Shown: piece after piece, positions 1 through 8,778 of the stretch | Numbering within the stretch: position 1 is the stretch's first letter | How the letters are laid out: every line of letters starts with the position of its first letter | NCBI RefSeq assembly: GCF_900111455.1 | Contig: NZ_FOIE01000002.1 | Span: 186,001 to 250,000, forward strand | Length of the DNA: 64,000 nucleotides | Reading direction: 5' to 3' | Origin: Geodermatophilus poikilotrophus | Lineage (GTDB): Bacteria > Actinomycetota > Actinomycetes > Mycobacteriales > Geodermatophilaceae | The notes under the pieces: generated by a model | What the model was told of the DNA's origin: nothing | The model's input: only the letters and a program-made list of their open reading frames with translations | Database searches by the model: none | Program-made: the position numbers and the translations under genes

Positions 1-1141
1 CGTCGAGGCCGGGGCCCAGGTCGACGAAGGTGGCGTGGTCGTCGGCGGCGGCGAGCGCGAGGCCGGTCAGCTCGCCGGTGCCCCGCCCCCAGGTCCCCCG
101 GAAGACGATGCCGGTGCGGCTGGTGCGCGCGTGCTGCTCCAGCCAGGCTCCCAGTCCGCCGGCCGGCACCTCGTCCTCGGTGACGTCGAAGCCGCCCTCG
201 GCCTCCGGCTCGGCGCTGGTGAGCGTGGCGAACAGCCGGTCGCGGAGCACCCGGAACTGGAGGTTGTCGAAGAGGGTGTGCACCTCGTTGCGGTCCCAGG
301 CGCGGACGGCGAGGTCGTCCGGGCCGAGCTCGAGGGGCACGGCGCGGTCGAGCTCGGTCAGCCGGCGGTTCTGCAGCACCGAGGACAGGTGCTCGCGCAG
401 CTTCTCCCCGACCTTGCCCTTCACCGTGTCGACCCGGTCGACGAGCGCGTCGAGCGAGCCGTACTCGCGGACCCACTTGGCCGCGGTCTTCTCCCCCACG
501 CTCGGGATGCTCGGCAGGTTGTCGCTGGGATCGCCGCGCAGCGCCGCGAAGTCGGGGTACTGGGCGGGCGACAACCCGTACTTGGCCTCGACCTCCTCGG
601 GCGTGAACCGGGTCAGGTCGGAGACGCCCTTGCGCGGGTAGAGGACGGTGACGTGCTCGTTGACCAGCTGCAGCGCGTCGCGGTCGCCGGTGCAGATGAG
701 CACGTCCATGCCCTGCTCGACGGCCTGCACGGTGAGGGTGGCGATGACGTCGTCGGCCTCGTAGCCCTCGGCGGTGATCACCGGGATGTGCAGCGCGGCC
801 AGCACCTCCTGGATGAGGCTGACCTGGCCGCGGAAGTCGGTCGGGCTCTCGCTGCGGTTGGCCTTGTACTCCGCGTAGATCTCGCTGCGGAAGGTCTTGC
901 GCCCCACGTCGAAGGCGACCGCCACGTGCGTCGGCTGCTCGTCGCGCAGCACGTTGATCAGCATCGAGGTGAAGCCGTAGACCGCGTTGGTCGGTTGCCC
1001 GGTCGTCGTCGAGAAGTTCTCGACCGGCAGGGCGAAGAAGGCGCGGTAGGCCAGCGAGTGCCCGTCGAGCAGCAGCAGCCGCGGGCGGGCCCCCGGGTCG
1101 GTGGGGGCGGTGGGCGCTGAGGTGGCAACCGGAGCGGACAT
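1..1141 (-). CDS. polA: DNA polymerase I, N-terminal part (cut by window edge)
   Basis: Replication and repair polymerase that removes RNA primers and fills gaps. Only the first 380 residues are inside the window; the frame is open through position 1. What is visible is the 5'-3' exonuclease (FEN-like) domain, residues about 15-300, with LLLLDGHSLAYRAFF near the start, the acidic motifs EADDVIATL and ICTGDRDALQL, and the helix-hairpin motif GDPSDNLPSIPSVGEKTA. The following residues begin the inactive or active 3'-5' exonuclease region, which cannot be judged here. The ATG at 1139-1141 is chosen because a TAGGAT -10 box lies 8 nt upstream, which would make the mRNA essentially leaderless. The polymerase domain should lie to the left of the window. 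Confidence 0.96.
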   Translation of the reverse strand, partial: MSAPVATSAPTAPTDPGARPRLLLLDGHSLAYRAFFALPVENFSTTTGQPTNAVYGFTSMLINVLRDEQPTHVAVAFDVGRKTFRSEIYAEYKANRSESPTDFRGQVSLIQEVLAALHIPVITAEGYEADDVIATLTVQAVEQGMDVLICTGDRDALQLVNEHVTVLYPRKGVSDLTRFTPEEVEAKYGLSPAQYPDFAALRGDPSDNLPSIPSVGEKTAAKWVREYGSLDALVDRVDTVKGKVGEKLREHLSSVLQNRRLTELDRAVPLELGPDDLAVRAWDRNEVHTLFDNLQFRVLRDRLFATLTSAEPEAEGGFDVTEDEVPAGGLGAWLEQHARTSRTGIVFRGTWGRGTGELTGLALAAADDHATFVDLGPGLD

Positions 1142-1149
1142 CGCCGCCG

Positions 1150-1155
1150 ATCCTA
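1150..1155 (-). promoter_or_regulatory. polA -10 box, near-leaderless
   Basis: TAGGAT on the minus strand fits the actinobacterial -10 pattern TANNNT and ends 8 nt before the polA ATG, so transcription would begin at or next to the start codon. No convincing -35 box; the repeat at 1157-1214 occupies that position. Confidence 0.5.
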
Positions 1156-1156
1156 A

Positions 1157-1214
1157 GAGGACCCCGGTGCCCCCCACCGCTCGCAAGCTCGCGACGGGCC
1201 CCTGCACCGGGGCC
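1157..1214 (+). repeat. Dispersed palindromic repeat, copy 1
   Basis: Begins GAGGACCCC and ends GGGGCC. Outer arms CCCCGGTGC (1162-1170) and GCACCGGGG (1204-1212) are perfectly complementary; the centre is CTCGCAAGCTCG. Unlike most copies it lies between two promoters (polA and the thioesterase) rather than at a gene end. Confidence 0.8.
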
Positions 1215-1231
1215 GTCGCGCGGGCGCTGGC

Positions 1232-1237
1232 TACGGT
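1232..1237 (+). promoter_or_regulatory. Leaderless promoter of the thioesterase gene
   Basis: TACGGT followed by 6 nt and then the GTG start. This spacing puts the transcription start at the start codon. Confidence 0.5.
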
Positions 1238-1243
1238 GCCGGG

Positions 1244-1648
1244 GTGACCGTGGACCGCCCCGCCTGGCTCGACGCCGGGCAGATGAGCCCGCTGGACGAC
1301 AAGCTGGGCATCCGGATCACCGACTTCGACCCCGACCACGTGGTCGCCACGATGCCGGTCGAGGGCAACCAGCAGCCGTTCGGGCTGCTGCACGGAGGGG
1401 CCACCTGCTCGCTGGTCGAGACCGTCGGGTCCTGGGCCGCGGCGCTGGGCGCCGGCCCGGGCCGGCAGGCCGTCGGGGTGGAGCTGAACGTCAGCTACCT
1501 GCGGGCGGCCACCGAGGGCGTCGTCACCGCCGTCGCCACGCCGGTCCGCCGCGGCCGGACGCTGGCCACCTTCACCATCGAGGTGACCGACGAGCAGGGC
1601 CGCGTCACCGCGACCGCCCGCCTCACCTGCATGCTGCTGGCGGCCTGA
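1244..1648 (+). CDS. PaaI-type hotdog-fold thioesterase
   Basis: A 134-residue single-domain hotdog protein that would hydrolyse an acyl- or aryl-CoA thioester in the cytoplasm; the substrate cannot be read from sequence. The family signature is clear: LLHGGATCSLVET around residues 47-57, with the HGG turn and the acidic residue (E) where the catalytic Asp/Glu sits, and a long final beta region GRTLATFTIEVTDEQG. Length matches PaaI/YdiI-like enzymes (130-145). The GTG at 1244 is supported by a TACGGT box 6 nt before it and by the lack of a Shine-Dalgarno site. It converges with the GNAT gene at 1710, the two being separated only by a palindromic repeat. In other actinobacteria a thioesterase next to polA is common; this is from memory. 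Confidence 0.88.
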   Translation: MTVDRPAWLDAGQMSPLDDKLGIRITDFDPDHVVATMPVEGNQQPFGLLHGGATCSLVETVGSWAAALGAGPGRQAVGVELNVSYLRAATEGVVTAVATPVRRGRTLATFTIEVTDEQGRVTATARLTCMLLAA

Positions 1649-1650
1649 GA

Positions 1651-1706
1651 GAGGACCCCGTCCTCCTCATCGCTCGCAGGCTCGCGGCGAGCCTCTGGAC
1701 GGGGCC
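1651..1706 (+). repeat. Dispersed palindromic repeat, copy 2
   Basis: Starts 2 nt after the thioesterase stop. Arms CCCCGTCC (1656-1663) and GGACGGGG (1697-1704) pair perfectly; the core is CTCGCAGGCTCGCGG. Position between two converging genes suits a bidirectional terminator. Confidence 0.8.
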
Positions 1707-1709
1707 GCG

Positions 1710-2354
1710 TCACCCCTCCGCGGCGTCGAACAGCGGCAGCAGGCGGGCCGGCGGACGGCGGCGCACCGGCGGACGGCGCGGCACCGGGATGGTCACCCCG
1801 CCGCGCTGCCAGGTGGCGAGCGTCCGCGCGAGGGTCTCCCTCGGCACGATCCGCCGGGTGGTCAGCGGCGCGAACCCCATCCGCGCGAAGAACCGCTGCC
1901 GCTCGGCCTCGTGCCCGCCGACGGCCCCGACGACGTGCGCGGCGCCCACCTGGGACGCGTGCTCCACGGCGGCCGCGAGCAGCGCCGCGCCGGCGCCGCA
2001 CCGGCGGTGGTCACGGTGGACGACGAGGTTGTCGACAGTCACCTGCGGCACGCCGAGGACCACCGACAGCGGGTCGACGCCGAGCACGGCCAGGCCCACC
2101 GCCACCTCCCCGCTGCCCGCACCGCCGTCCGGGGCGTTCGGACCGGGCAGCACGGCGAGCACCACGCGGTGCGCCGGGTCGGCGAGCAGCCGGCGGAAAC
2201 CGGCGGCGGCCGCGGCGCCGGGGGTCTGGCCGGTCAGCACCCCCTCGGCGTGCGCCTCGGCGCGGTGCTGGCGGACCAGGGTGAGGACGGCGGGCAGGTC
2301 GGCGGGACGCGCAGCGCGCGTCGTGACGCGGGACCGGAAACCGGGAACTGACAC
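1710..2354 (-). CDS. GNAT family N-acetyltransferase
   Basis: A 214-residue acetyl-CoA-dependent N-acetyltransferase of unknown substrate. The GNAT fold is visible from residue 10: RPADLPAVLTLVRQHR (alpha1), a beta2-beta3 region GLAVLGVDPLSVVLG, the substrate/beta4 strand VDNLVVHRDHRRCGAGAALL with the R/Q-x-x-G-x-G/A acetyl-CoA loop (HRRCGAGAA, about residues 120-130), and AERQRFFARMGFAPL near the C-terminus. The last 30 residues are basic and proline-rich (RRPPVRRRPP) and are not part of the fold. GTG at 2352-2354 is the first start in frame. It is divergent from livH and convergent with the thioesterase; no operon partner. Confidence 0.82.
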   Translation of the reverse strand: MSVPGFRSRVTTRAARPADLPAVLTLVRQHRAEAHAEGVLTGQTPGAAAAAGFRRLLADPAHRVVLAVLPGPNAPDGGAGSGEVAVGLAVLGVDPLSVVLGVPQVTVDNLVVHRDHRRCGAGAALLAAAVEHASQVGAAHVVGAVGGHEAERQRFFARMGFAPLTTRRIVPRETLARTLATWQRGGVTIPVPRRPPVRRRPPARLLPLFDAAEG

Positions 2355-2541
2355 GGGGCCTCCCTGGACGGTGGCCAGAGGGTGTACCCGACGACCCTCG
2401 TGATCACGACGGCGCGCCGCTCGTGGGACGGGCGTGACGCGTGCGGCGTGTCGCGGACAGGTAACAGCTGGGCGCGAGGACGTCGAACCGCAACACCGCT
2501 GGGTTACCGTCCCCCGTCATGCACACAGCCAGGGAGGTCGA

Positions 2542-3915
2542 GTGACGCACGCGCCAGGCCGTGTACCGGGACGCGGTGCACCCAGGGGACCCGCCCCTGC
2601 CCGGCACCGGTCGGGACGGGGATCCCGTGCAACCGGTGGCCGGATGCTGCTCCGTCTGCTCCTGCTGACCGTCCTCGGCGGCCTCGCCCTGACGCTGGCA
2701 CCCGGCGCCGCGTCGGCGCAGACCGAGGAGCCCGCGGGCACCGAGCAGGTGTCGGGCACCCTGCGGACCAACGCCAGCGGGCCGATCGAGGGCGTGGAGG
2801 TGGTCGTCACCACCGCCGACGGCGCCGAGGTGGAGACCGCGGAGACCGACGAGAACGGCCAGTGGGCGGTGCCGCTGCCCGGTCCGGGTCAGTACACGGT
2901 CACCATCGACGCCGAGGACCTCCCCGAGGGCGTGGTGCTCACCGGGGAGAACACGCGCACGGTCACCGTCGACGCGGGCCGCAACCAGGGCGTGATCATC
3001 GCGCTCAGCGACGGCAGCCGAGAAGCCGGCGGCGGCACGGTCCGCTGGGTCCAGCTGCTCGTCGAGGGCCTGCGCTTCGGCCTGCTCATCGCCATGGCGG
3101 CGGTCGGCCTCTCGCTGATCTTCGGCACGACCGGGCTGACCAACTTCGCGCACGGCGAGCTGGTGACCATCGGCGCGATCGCCGCGTGGTTCATCAACGT
3201 CCAGGGCGGCGTACCGCTGGTCCCGGCCGCACTGATCGCCATGGTGATCGGCGCGGGCGTCGGGGCGCTCAACGAGCTGGCGATCTGGCGGCCGCTGCGC
3301 CGGCGCGGCACCGGTCTGGTCGCCGCGCTGGTCATCTCGATCGGCCTGTCGCTGCTGCTGCGCTACCTGTACCAGATCATCTTCGGCGGCGGCTCGGAGG
3401 CCTACGCCGACTACCGGGGCCAGCGGGCGGTCGACTACGGCGCGTTCACCATGACGAACGCCGACCTGTCGTCGATCGTCATCGCGCTGGTCGTCCTGCT
3501 GCTGGTGGCGGTCATGCTGCAGCGCACCAAGATCGGCAAGGCCATGCGGGCGGTCGCCGACAACCGCGACCTCGCAGCATCCTCGGGCATCAACGTCAAC
3601 CGGGTGATCCTGGTGGTGTGGATGATGGGCGGCGCGCTCGCGGCCCTCGGCGGCGTCCTGCTCGGTCTCTCCGACGAGGTGCAGTGGGACATGGGCTTCC
3701 GGCTGCTGCTGCTGATGTTCGCCGGGGTCACCCTCGGTGGTCTCGGCACCGCCTACGGCGCCCTCGTGGGCAGCATCGTGGTGGGTGTCTTCGTCCAGAT
3801 GTCGACGCTGGTCATCCCGAACGACGTCAAGTACGTCGGCGGGCTGCTCCTGCTGATCGTCATCCTGATCGTGCGGCCGCAGGGCATCCTCGGCAGCCGG
3901 GTGAGAGTGGGCTGA
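2542..3915 (+). CDS. livH: Branched-chain amino acid type ABC permease (LivH-like) with an extracytoplasmic N-terminal domain
   Basis: Inner-membrane permease of a HAAT-family uptake transporter, 457 residues, about 160 longer than a plain LivH (290-300). Residues 35-60 form a cleavable-looking signal sequence (MLLRLLLLTVLGG...GAASAQ); residues about 65-160 read as a carboxypeptidase-regulatory-like beta sandwich (GTLRTNASGPIEGVEVVVTT, TDENGQWAVPLPGPGQYTVT); residues about 170-457 are the LivH permease (GLTNFAHGELVTIGAIAAW is the family signature). The GTG at 2542 has a strong GGGAGG site 4 nt upstream; the ATG at 2644, just before the signal sequence, is the alternative and would remove a 34-residue basic tail. 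First gene of livH-livM-livG-livF, with 3 nt to livM. Substrate is inferred from family only; urea/amide transporters are related. Confidence 0.88.
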   Translation: MTHAPGRVPGRGAPRGPAPARHRSGRGSRATGGRMLLRLLLLTVLGGLALTLAPGAASAQTEEPAGTEQVSGTLRTNASGPIEGVEVVVTTADGAEVETAETDENGQWAVPLPGPGQYTVTIDAEDLPEGVVLTGENTRTVTVDAGRNQGVIIALSDGSREAGGGTVRWVQLLVEGLRFGLLIAMAAVGLSLIFGTTGLTNFAHGELVTIGAIAAWFINVQGGVPLVPAALIAMVIGAGVGALNELAIWRPLRRRGTGLVAALVISIGLSLLLRYLYQIIFGGGSEAYADYRGQRAVDYGAFTMTNADLSSIVIALVVLLLVAVMLQRTKIGKAMRAVADNRDLAASSGINVNRVILVVWMMGGALAALGGVLLGLSDEVQWDMGFRLLLLMFAGVTLGGLGTAYGALVGSIVVGVFVQMSTLVIPNDVKYVGGLLLLIVILIVRPQGILGSRVRVG

Positions 3916-3918
3916 ACG

Positions 3919-4917
3919 ATGGGTGAGCTGGTCGACGCCCTGGCCGTCGCGCTCAAGGCCGGCCTGGGCTTCCAGGCGGTCTTCCTCGCGCTGCTGGCCA
4001 TCGGCATCAACGTGCAGTTCGGCTACGCCGGGCTGCTGAACTTCGGGCAGATCGCCTTCGCGATGCTCGGTGGCTACGGGATCGCCATCTCGGTGAGCCA
4101 GTGGGGCCTCAACTTCTGGGTGGGCGTGGCCGTCGGGATCCTCGCCGCCGTCGTCCTCGCGCTGCTGCTGGGTCTGCCGACCCTGCGGCTGCGCGCGGAC
4201 TACCTGGCCATCGCGACGATCGCGGCGGCCGAGGGGCTGCGGCTGCTGTTCCGCTCGGTGTCGGCCACGCCCGTCACCAACGGCACCCGCGGGCTGTCCG
4301 GCTTCAACGCCGACTTCGTGACCCTGGCGCCGTGGGACACCGCCCGCCGCTACGGCATCCTCGGCACCCAGTGGAGCGGCGCCGAGCTGTGGGTGACCGT
4401 CATCGGGTGGGTCCTCGTCGCCCTGTCCTGCCTGCTCATCTGGCTGCTGGTGCGCAGCCCCTGGGGCCGGGTGGTGAAGTCCATCCGCGAGGACGAGGAC
4501 GCCGTGCGTTCGCTCGGCAAGAACGTCTACGTGTATAAGATGCAGGCACTGGTCCTCGGCGGTGTCCTCGGCGCCCTGGGCGGCATGGTGTACGCCCTCG
4601 GCACCGCGTCGGCCAACCCCGACCAGTACCAGAACGCCAACACCTTCCTGGCCTACGCGGCGCTGATCCTCGGCGGCGCGGCCCGCGTCCTCGGTCCGGT
4701 CGTCGGCTCGATGCTGATGTTCTTCATCATCCAGTTCGCCGACACCGGCCTGCGTACGCTGATCGGCAACGGTGTGATCCCCGAGGACCTGCTCTCGGCG
4801 ACCGACGTGGCTCAGCTCCGGTTCGTGCTGATCGGGCTCGGACTCATGCTGCTGCTGGTCTTCCGACCACAGGGCATCTTCGGTGACCGACGAGAGGTGA
4901 TGCTCGATGCCCGCTGA
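3919..4917 (+). CDS. livM: Branched-chain amino acid type ABC permease (LivM-like)
   Basis: Second membrane subunit of the uptake system, 332 residues, the normal size for LivM. It has about nine hydrophobic segments and the family motifs FGYAGLLNFGQIAFAMLGGYG near residues 34-54, ADYLAIATIAAAE (about 94-106) and the late loop SLGKNVYVYKMQALVLGG. ATG at 3919 follows the livH stop by 3 nt and the last 11 nt overlap livG, so translation of the four genes is probably coupled. It ends with VFRPQGIFGDRREV, the conserved LivM tail. LivH and LivM would form the heterodimeric channel energised by LivG and LivF. Confidence 0.93.
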   Translation: MGELVDALAVALKAGLGFQAVFLALLAIGINVQFGYAGLLNFGQIAFAMLGGYGIAISVSQWGLNFWVGVAVGILAAVVLALLLGLPTLRLRADYLAIATIAAAEGLRLLFRSVSATPVTNGTRGLSGFNADFVTLAPWDTARRYGILGTQWSGAELWVTVIGWVLVALSCLLIWLLVRSPWGRVVKSIREDEDAVRSLGKNVYVYKMQALVLGGVLGALGGMVYALGTASANPDQYQNANTFLAYAALILGGAARVLGPVVGSMLMFFIIQFADTGLRTLIGNGVIPEDLLSATDVAQLRFVLIGLGLMLLLVFRPQGIFGDRREVMLDAR

Positions 4918-5958
4918 CCACACCCCCGGCCAGCCGGCCTCGCACGGCGCGACCGCCTCCTCCGGCGCGACCCCGGGCGCCTCCGCCCCGGAGCACGCCT
5001 GGCGGACGGGTGACGCGCCCCGCCGGGTGGCCCAGGCGGCGCTCAAGGAACTCCCGTGGGAGGTCGGGGTGGCCAAGCCCGACCCGACCATCGTCGTCGA
5101 CGGGGTCACCCGCACCTTCGGCGGCCTCACCGCGGTGTCGGTGGACCACCTCGAGGTGCAGCGCGGCGGCATCACCGGCCTGATCGGGCCCAACGGCGCC
5201 GGCAAGACCACGCTGTTCAACCTGCTCACGGGCTTCGACCAGCCCAACACCGGCACGTGGTCGTTCGACGGCCGCCCGCTGGGCAAGCTGGCACCGCACC
5301 AGGTGGCCCGGCTGGGTGTGGTCCGCACCTTCCAGCTGACCAAGGCGCTGTCCCGGCTCACCGTGCTGCAGAACATGCTGCTCGGCGCCCAGGGGCAGAA
5401 GGGCGAGAGCTTCCTGCGTGCCCTGGTGCCCGGCACCTGGCGGTCACAGGAGCCGGCCAACACCGAGAAGGCGATGGAGCTGCTCACCCGGTTCAAGCTG
5501 GACCGGAAGAAGGACGACTTCGCCGGCACGCTCTCCGGCGGCCAGCGCAAGCTGCTGGAGATGGCCCGCGCGCTCATGAGCGACCCGAAGGTCGTCATGC
5601 TCGACGAGCCGATGGCCGGCGTGAACCCGGCCCTCACCCAGAGCCTGCTCGGGCACGTCAAGGACCTGCGCGAGCAGGGCATGACGGTCGTCTTCGTCGA
5701 GCACGACATGGACGTCGTCCGGGACATCAGCGACTGGGTCGTGGTCATGGCCGCCGGCAAGGTCATCGCGGAGGGCCCGCCGGAGTCGATCAGCCAGAAC
5801 CAGGCGGTCGTCGACGCCTACCTCGGCGCCCACCACGACGCCCCGCTCACCGTCGAGGAGGAGGACCGCGTCCTCGCCGAGGCCGAGGCGGCCATCGCCC
5901 GTGAGGAGAACGCCGAGGGCGACGTCATCGGCTCCGAGACCCGACGCGAGGAGGACCG

Positions 5959-5962
<4 letters not shown>
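4907..5962 (+). CDS. livG: ABC transporter ATPase (LivG-like)
   Basis: Cytoplasmic ATPase subunit of the HAAT uptake system. Walker A is GPNGAGKTT (about residue 98), signature LSGGQRKLLEM, Walker B VVMLDEPMAG and the H-loop FVEHDMDV. The LivG-specific long loop between Walker A and signature (VVRTFQLTKALSRLTVLQNML) is present, which separates LivG from LivF. At 351 residues it is about 90 longer than usual: residues 1-60 are an Ala/Ser/Pro-rich extension with no recognisable domain (GATASSGATPGASAPEH), and the C-terminus has an acidic tail (EEEDRVLAEAEAAIAREENAEG). It overlaps livM by 11 nt and livF by 4 nt (ATGA). Confidence 0.93.
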
Positions 5963-6831
<869 letters not shown>

Positions 6832-6842
6832 GCACCTCACCG

Positions 6843-6879
6843 CGACGGCGCCGGTCCCCTGCTGGGGCCGGCGCCGTCG
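6843..6879 (+). terminator. Terminator of the livHMGF operon
   Basis: Inverted repeat CGACGGCGCCGG and CCGGCGCCGTCG, extended by CCCC/GGGG across a TGCT loop, with one bulged T. It begins 11 nt after the livF stop. No U-run, as is usual in actinobacteria. Confidence 0.7.
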
Positions 6880-7189
6880 TGCTCGGTGGCGACGGGCCGG
6901 ATCCGGACCGGGGAGCCGCCGTCCGGCTCCGCTCGTCGCACGTCTGCGGCCGGCGGCCACTCCCCCGTCACCCCTGCTCGGGCGCGACGGCCACCGGGTC
7001 GCCCACCCGAGGTCCCACCCGGACCGGGACCGGACCACCGGTGCTGCCCGCGCGGGGCCGGCGTCCTGACCAGCCGGGAGCACGCCCCGACCGCGGCCGG
7101 TGGCGCTGGTCCGTGGGGCCCTCCGCCCACCGGGACCGGCCCGCCGTCCGGACGCCGGCACCGGCAGCGCCGACCCCGGGGACGACGAC
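6880..7189. other. Intergenic stretch with no gene seen
   Basis: About 310 bp between two facing terminators. Open frames here encode only Pro/Arg/Gly low-complexity strings with no start signals, so I call no gene. Confidence 0.6.
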
Positions 7190-7218
7190 GGCCCGGCACC
7201 CGCGAGGGGTGCCGGGCC
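7190..7218 (-). terminator. Terminator of the solute-binding protein gene
   Basis: Perfect 12-bp stem: GGCCCGGCACCC (7190-7201) and GGGTGCCGGGCC (7207-7218) around a 5-nt loop, 24 nt downstream of the stop codon at 7243. Confidence 0.8.
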
Positions 7219-7242
7219 GCTGCCCGTGCGGACGGAGCTACC

Positions 7243-8586
7243 TCAGCGCTGCGGGCCGATGCCCTGCGAGTTGAGGCTCTCGATGATGCGCGCGGACTCC
7301 TCGAAGCCGATCACCACGACGGCGTCGGGGGCGAAGTCCACCATCTGCTGGATCTCGGCGTCGTAGTTCGCCGCCTGCGGGTCGTAGGTCAGCGTCTGGA
7401 TGCTGTCCTCGGCCAGCCCCGCCGCGATCAGGTTCTCGCGGGTGTTCTCCATCAGACCGGTGCCGTACGGGTCGTTGAGAGCCATGATCCCGACGGTGTT
7501 GTTGCCGTCGTTGATGATCAGGTCGGACAGCGCCCGGGCCTGCAGGACGTCCGGCGGGGCGGTCCGGAAGTACAGCCCGTTGTCGTTGTAGTCGGTGAAC
7601 TGGTCGGAGGTGTTCGCCGGCGAGAACTGGACGACGCCGGAACCGGTGATCCGGTCGATGACGGTCAGGCTGACACCCGAGGACGCTGCACCGATGATGG
7701 CGTTGACGCCACCCTGCAGCAGGCGGTCGACCGTCTGGGTGGCGGTGTCGGTCGAGGCATCACCGGAGTCACCCTCGATCAGCTGGACCGGCTGGCCCAG
7801 CACGCCGCCGGCGGCGTTGATGTCGTTGACCGCCAGGCGGGCGCCGGCGACCTCGGGCGGGCCGAGGAACGCGAGGTTCCCGGTCAGCGGCAGCAGGGTC
7901 CCGATCACCAGCGGCTCGCCGGTGGTGCCGGCGGCGGCGTACGCCGGGCCCTCGTCGCTGGTGGCGTTGGCGCTGTCGCCGGCGAGGACGTAGTCGGTGG
8001 CGCCCTCGTCGAGCTGGTTGTCCTCGCCGAACTGCAGGATGCCGAAGCTCGCCTCCGCGGGCTCACCGGCGTCGGTGAAGCTCAGCGGGCCGGAGATGCC
8101 GTCGTAGTCGACGTTCCCGCCGTTGTTGATGATCTCCAGGCAGGCCGCGAAGTCGGTGCAGGCCTCACCGCCCACGGTCATCCCGTTGATGAACTCCTTG
8201 AAGACGTTCGCGTCGTTGGTGCCGGCCGCCTGTGCGGCGAGCGCCGTGACGATCACCGCGTCGTAGGTCTCACCGGCGTAGTTGTAGTCCTGCAGGTTCG
8301 GGTCGATCTCGCGCAGCCGGTCGGTGAAGTCCCCGCCGAGCTCGGTGAGCGGTGTCGTGCCCTTCATGCCGGCCAGCGAGCCCTGCGCGGTGAAGGACTC
8401 ACCCAGCGCGTTGCCCATGTTGCCGTCGGTCCCGTAGACGTTGACCTGTCGCTCGCCGCCGCCGCCGGTCTCACCGGCCGCGTCGCCACCGCCGCCGCCT
8501 TCCTCGCCACCGCCGCCACATGCGGTCAGGACGAGGAGGGCCGCGGCCGCAACGGCGGCATTGCGCGCGAGGATGCCTGTGCGCAT
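7243..8586 (-). CDS. ABC transporter solute-binding lipoprotein, apparently circularly permuted
   Basis: 447-residue exported lipoprotein of the type-I periplasmic-binding fold (LivJ/Peripla_BP_6), the likely receptor for the neighbouring livHMGF. MRTGILARNAAVAAAALLVL is a signal peptide and LTAC a lipobox with Cys23. After a Gly-rich linker, residues 47-190 (QVNVYGTDGNMG ... DYDGISGPLSF ... FGILQFG) correspond to what is normally the C-terminal third of LivJ-like proteins; residues 224-447 (EPLVIGTLLPLTGNLAFLG ... ASTDTATQTVDRLL ... IMALNDPYGTG ... IESLNSQGIGPQR) correspond to the normal N-terminal two thirds. The protein therefore begins where the family usually continues after GIGP. A ~35-residue acidic/Ala linker joins the old ends. 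ATG at 8586 with GGGAG 7 nt upstream fixes the start. Confidence 0.87.
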   Translation of the reverse strand: MRTGILARNAAVAAAALLVLTACGGGGEEGGGGGDAAGETGGGGERQVNVYGTDGNMGNALGESFTAQGSLAGMKGTTPLTELGGDFTDRLREIDPNLQDYNYAGETYDAVIVTALAAQAAGTNDANVFKEFINGMTVGGEACTDFAACLEIINNGGNVDYDGISGPLSFTDAGEPAEASFGILQFGEDNQLDEGATDYVLAGDSANATSDEGPAYAAAGTTGEPLVIGTLLPLTGNLAFLGPPEVAGARLAVNDINAAGGVLGQPVQLIEGDSGDASTDTATQTVDRLLQGGVNAIIGAASSGVSLTVIDRITGSGVVQFSPANTSDQFTDYNDNGLYFRTAPPDVLQARALSDLIINDGNNTVGIMALNDPYGTGLMENTRENLIAAGLAEDSIQTLTYDPQAANYDAEIQQMVDFAPDAVVVIGFEESARIIESLNSQGIGPQR

Positions 8587-8655
8587 CAAACAACTCCCAC
8601 TGTGGTGTCGGTCGTGCACCCGGCCCGCCCAGGCGGGCGACCGGTCAGTGGGGGG

Positions 8656-8661
8656 AAGGTA
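8656..8661 (-). promoter_or_regulatory. Possible -10 box of the solute-binding protein gene
   Basis: TACCTT (TANNNT) on the minus strand, giving a leader of about 60 nt that contains a GC hairpin (CCCGCC/GGCGGG, about 8623-8640). No -35 box recognised. Confidence 0.35.
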
Positions 8662-8778
8662 GCTGCCGGATCCGGAGGTGGAGCAGGGGTCGGCACGACC
8701 GTGATCAGGTCGTGACCTGCCGGCTCCCGGCTCGTCACACAGCGTGTCGGACGCGCGACCGGGGTCACACCACAGGCG

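Noticed and set aside
2404-5766. Long minus-strand frame opposite livHMG
   Set aside because: No domain or start signal; shadow of the liv genes.
6837-7199. A 120-residue frame between livF and the binding-protein gene
   Set aside because: Low-complexity Gly/Pro/Arg string lying between two facing terminators.
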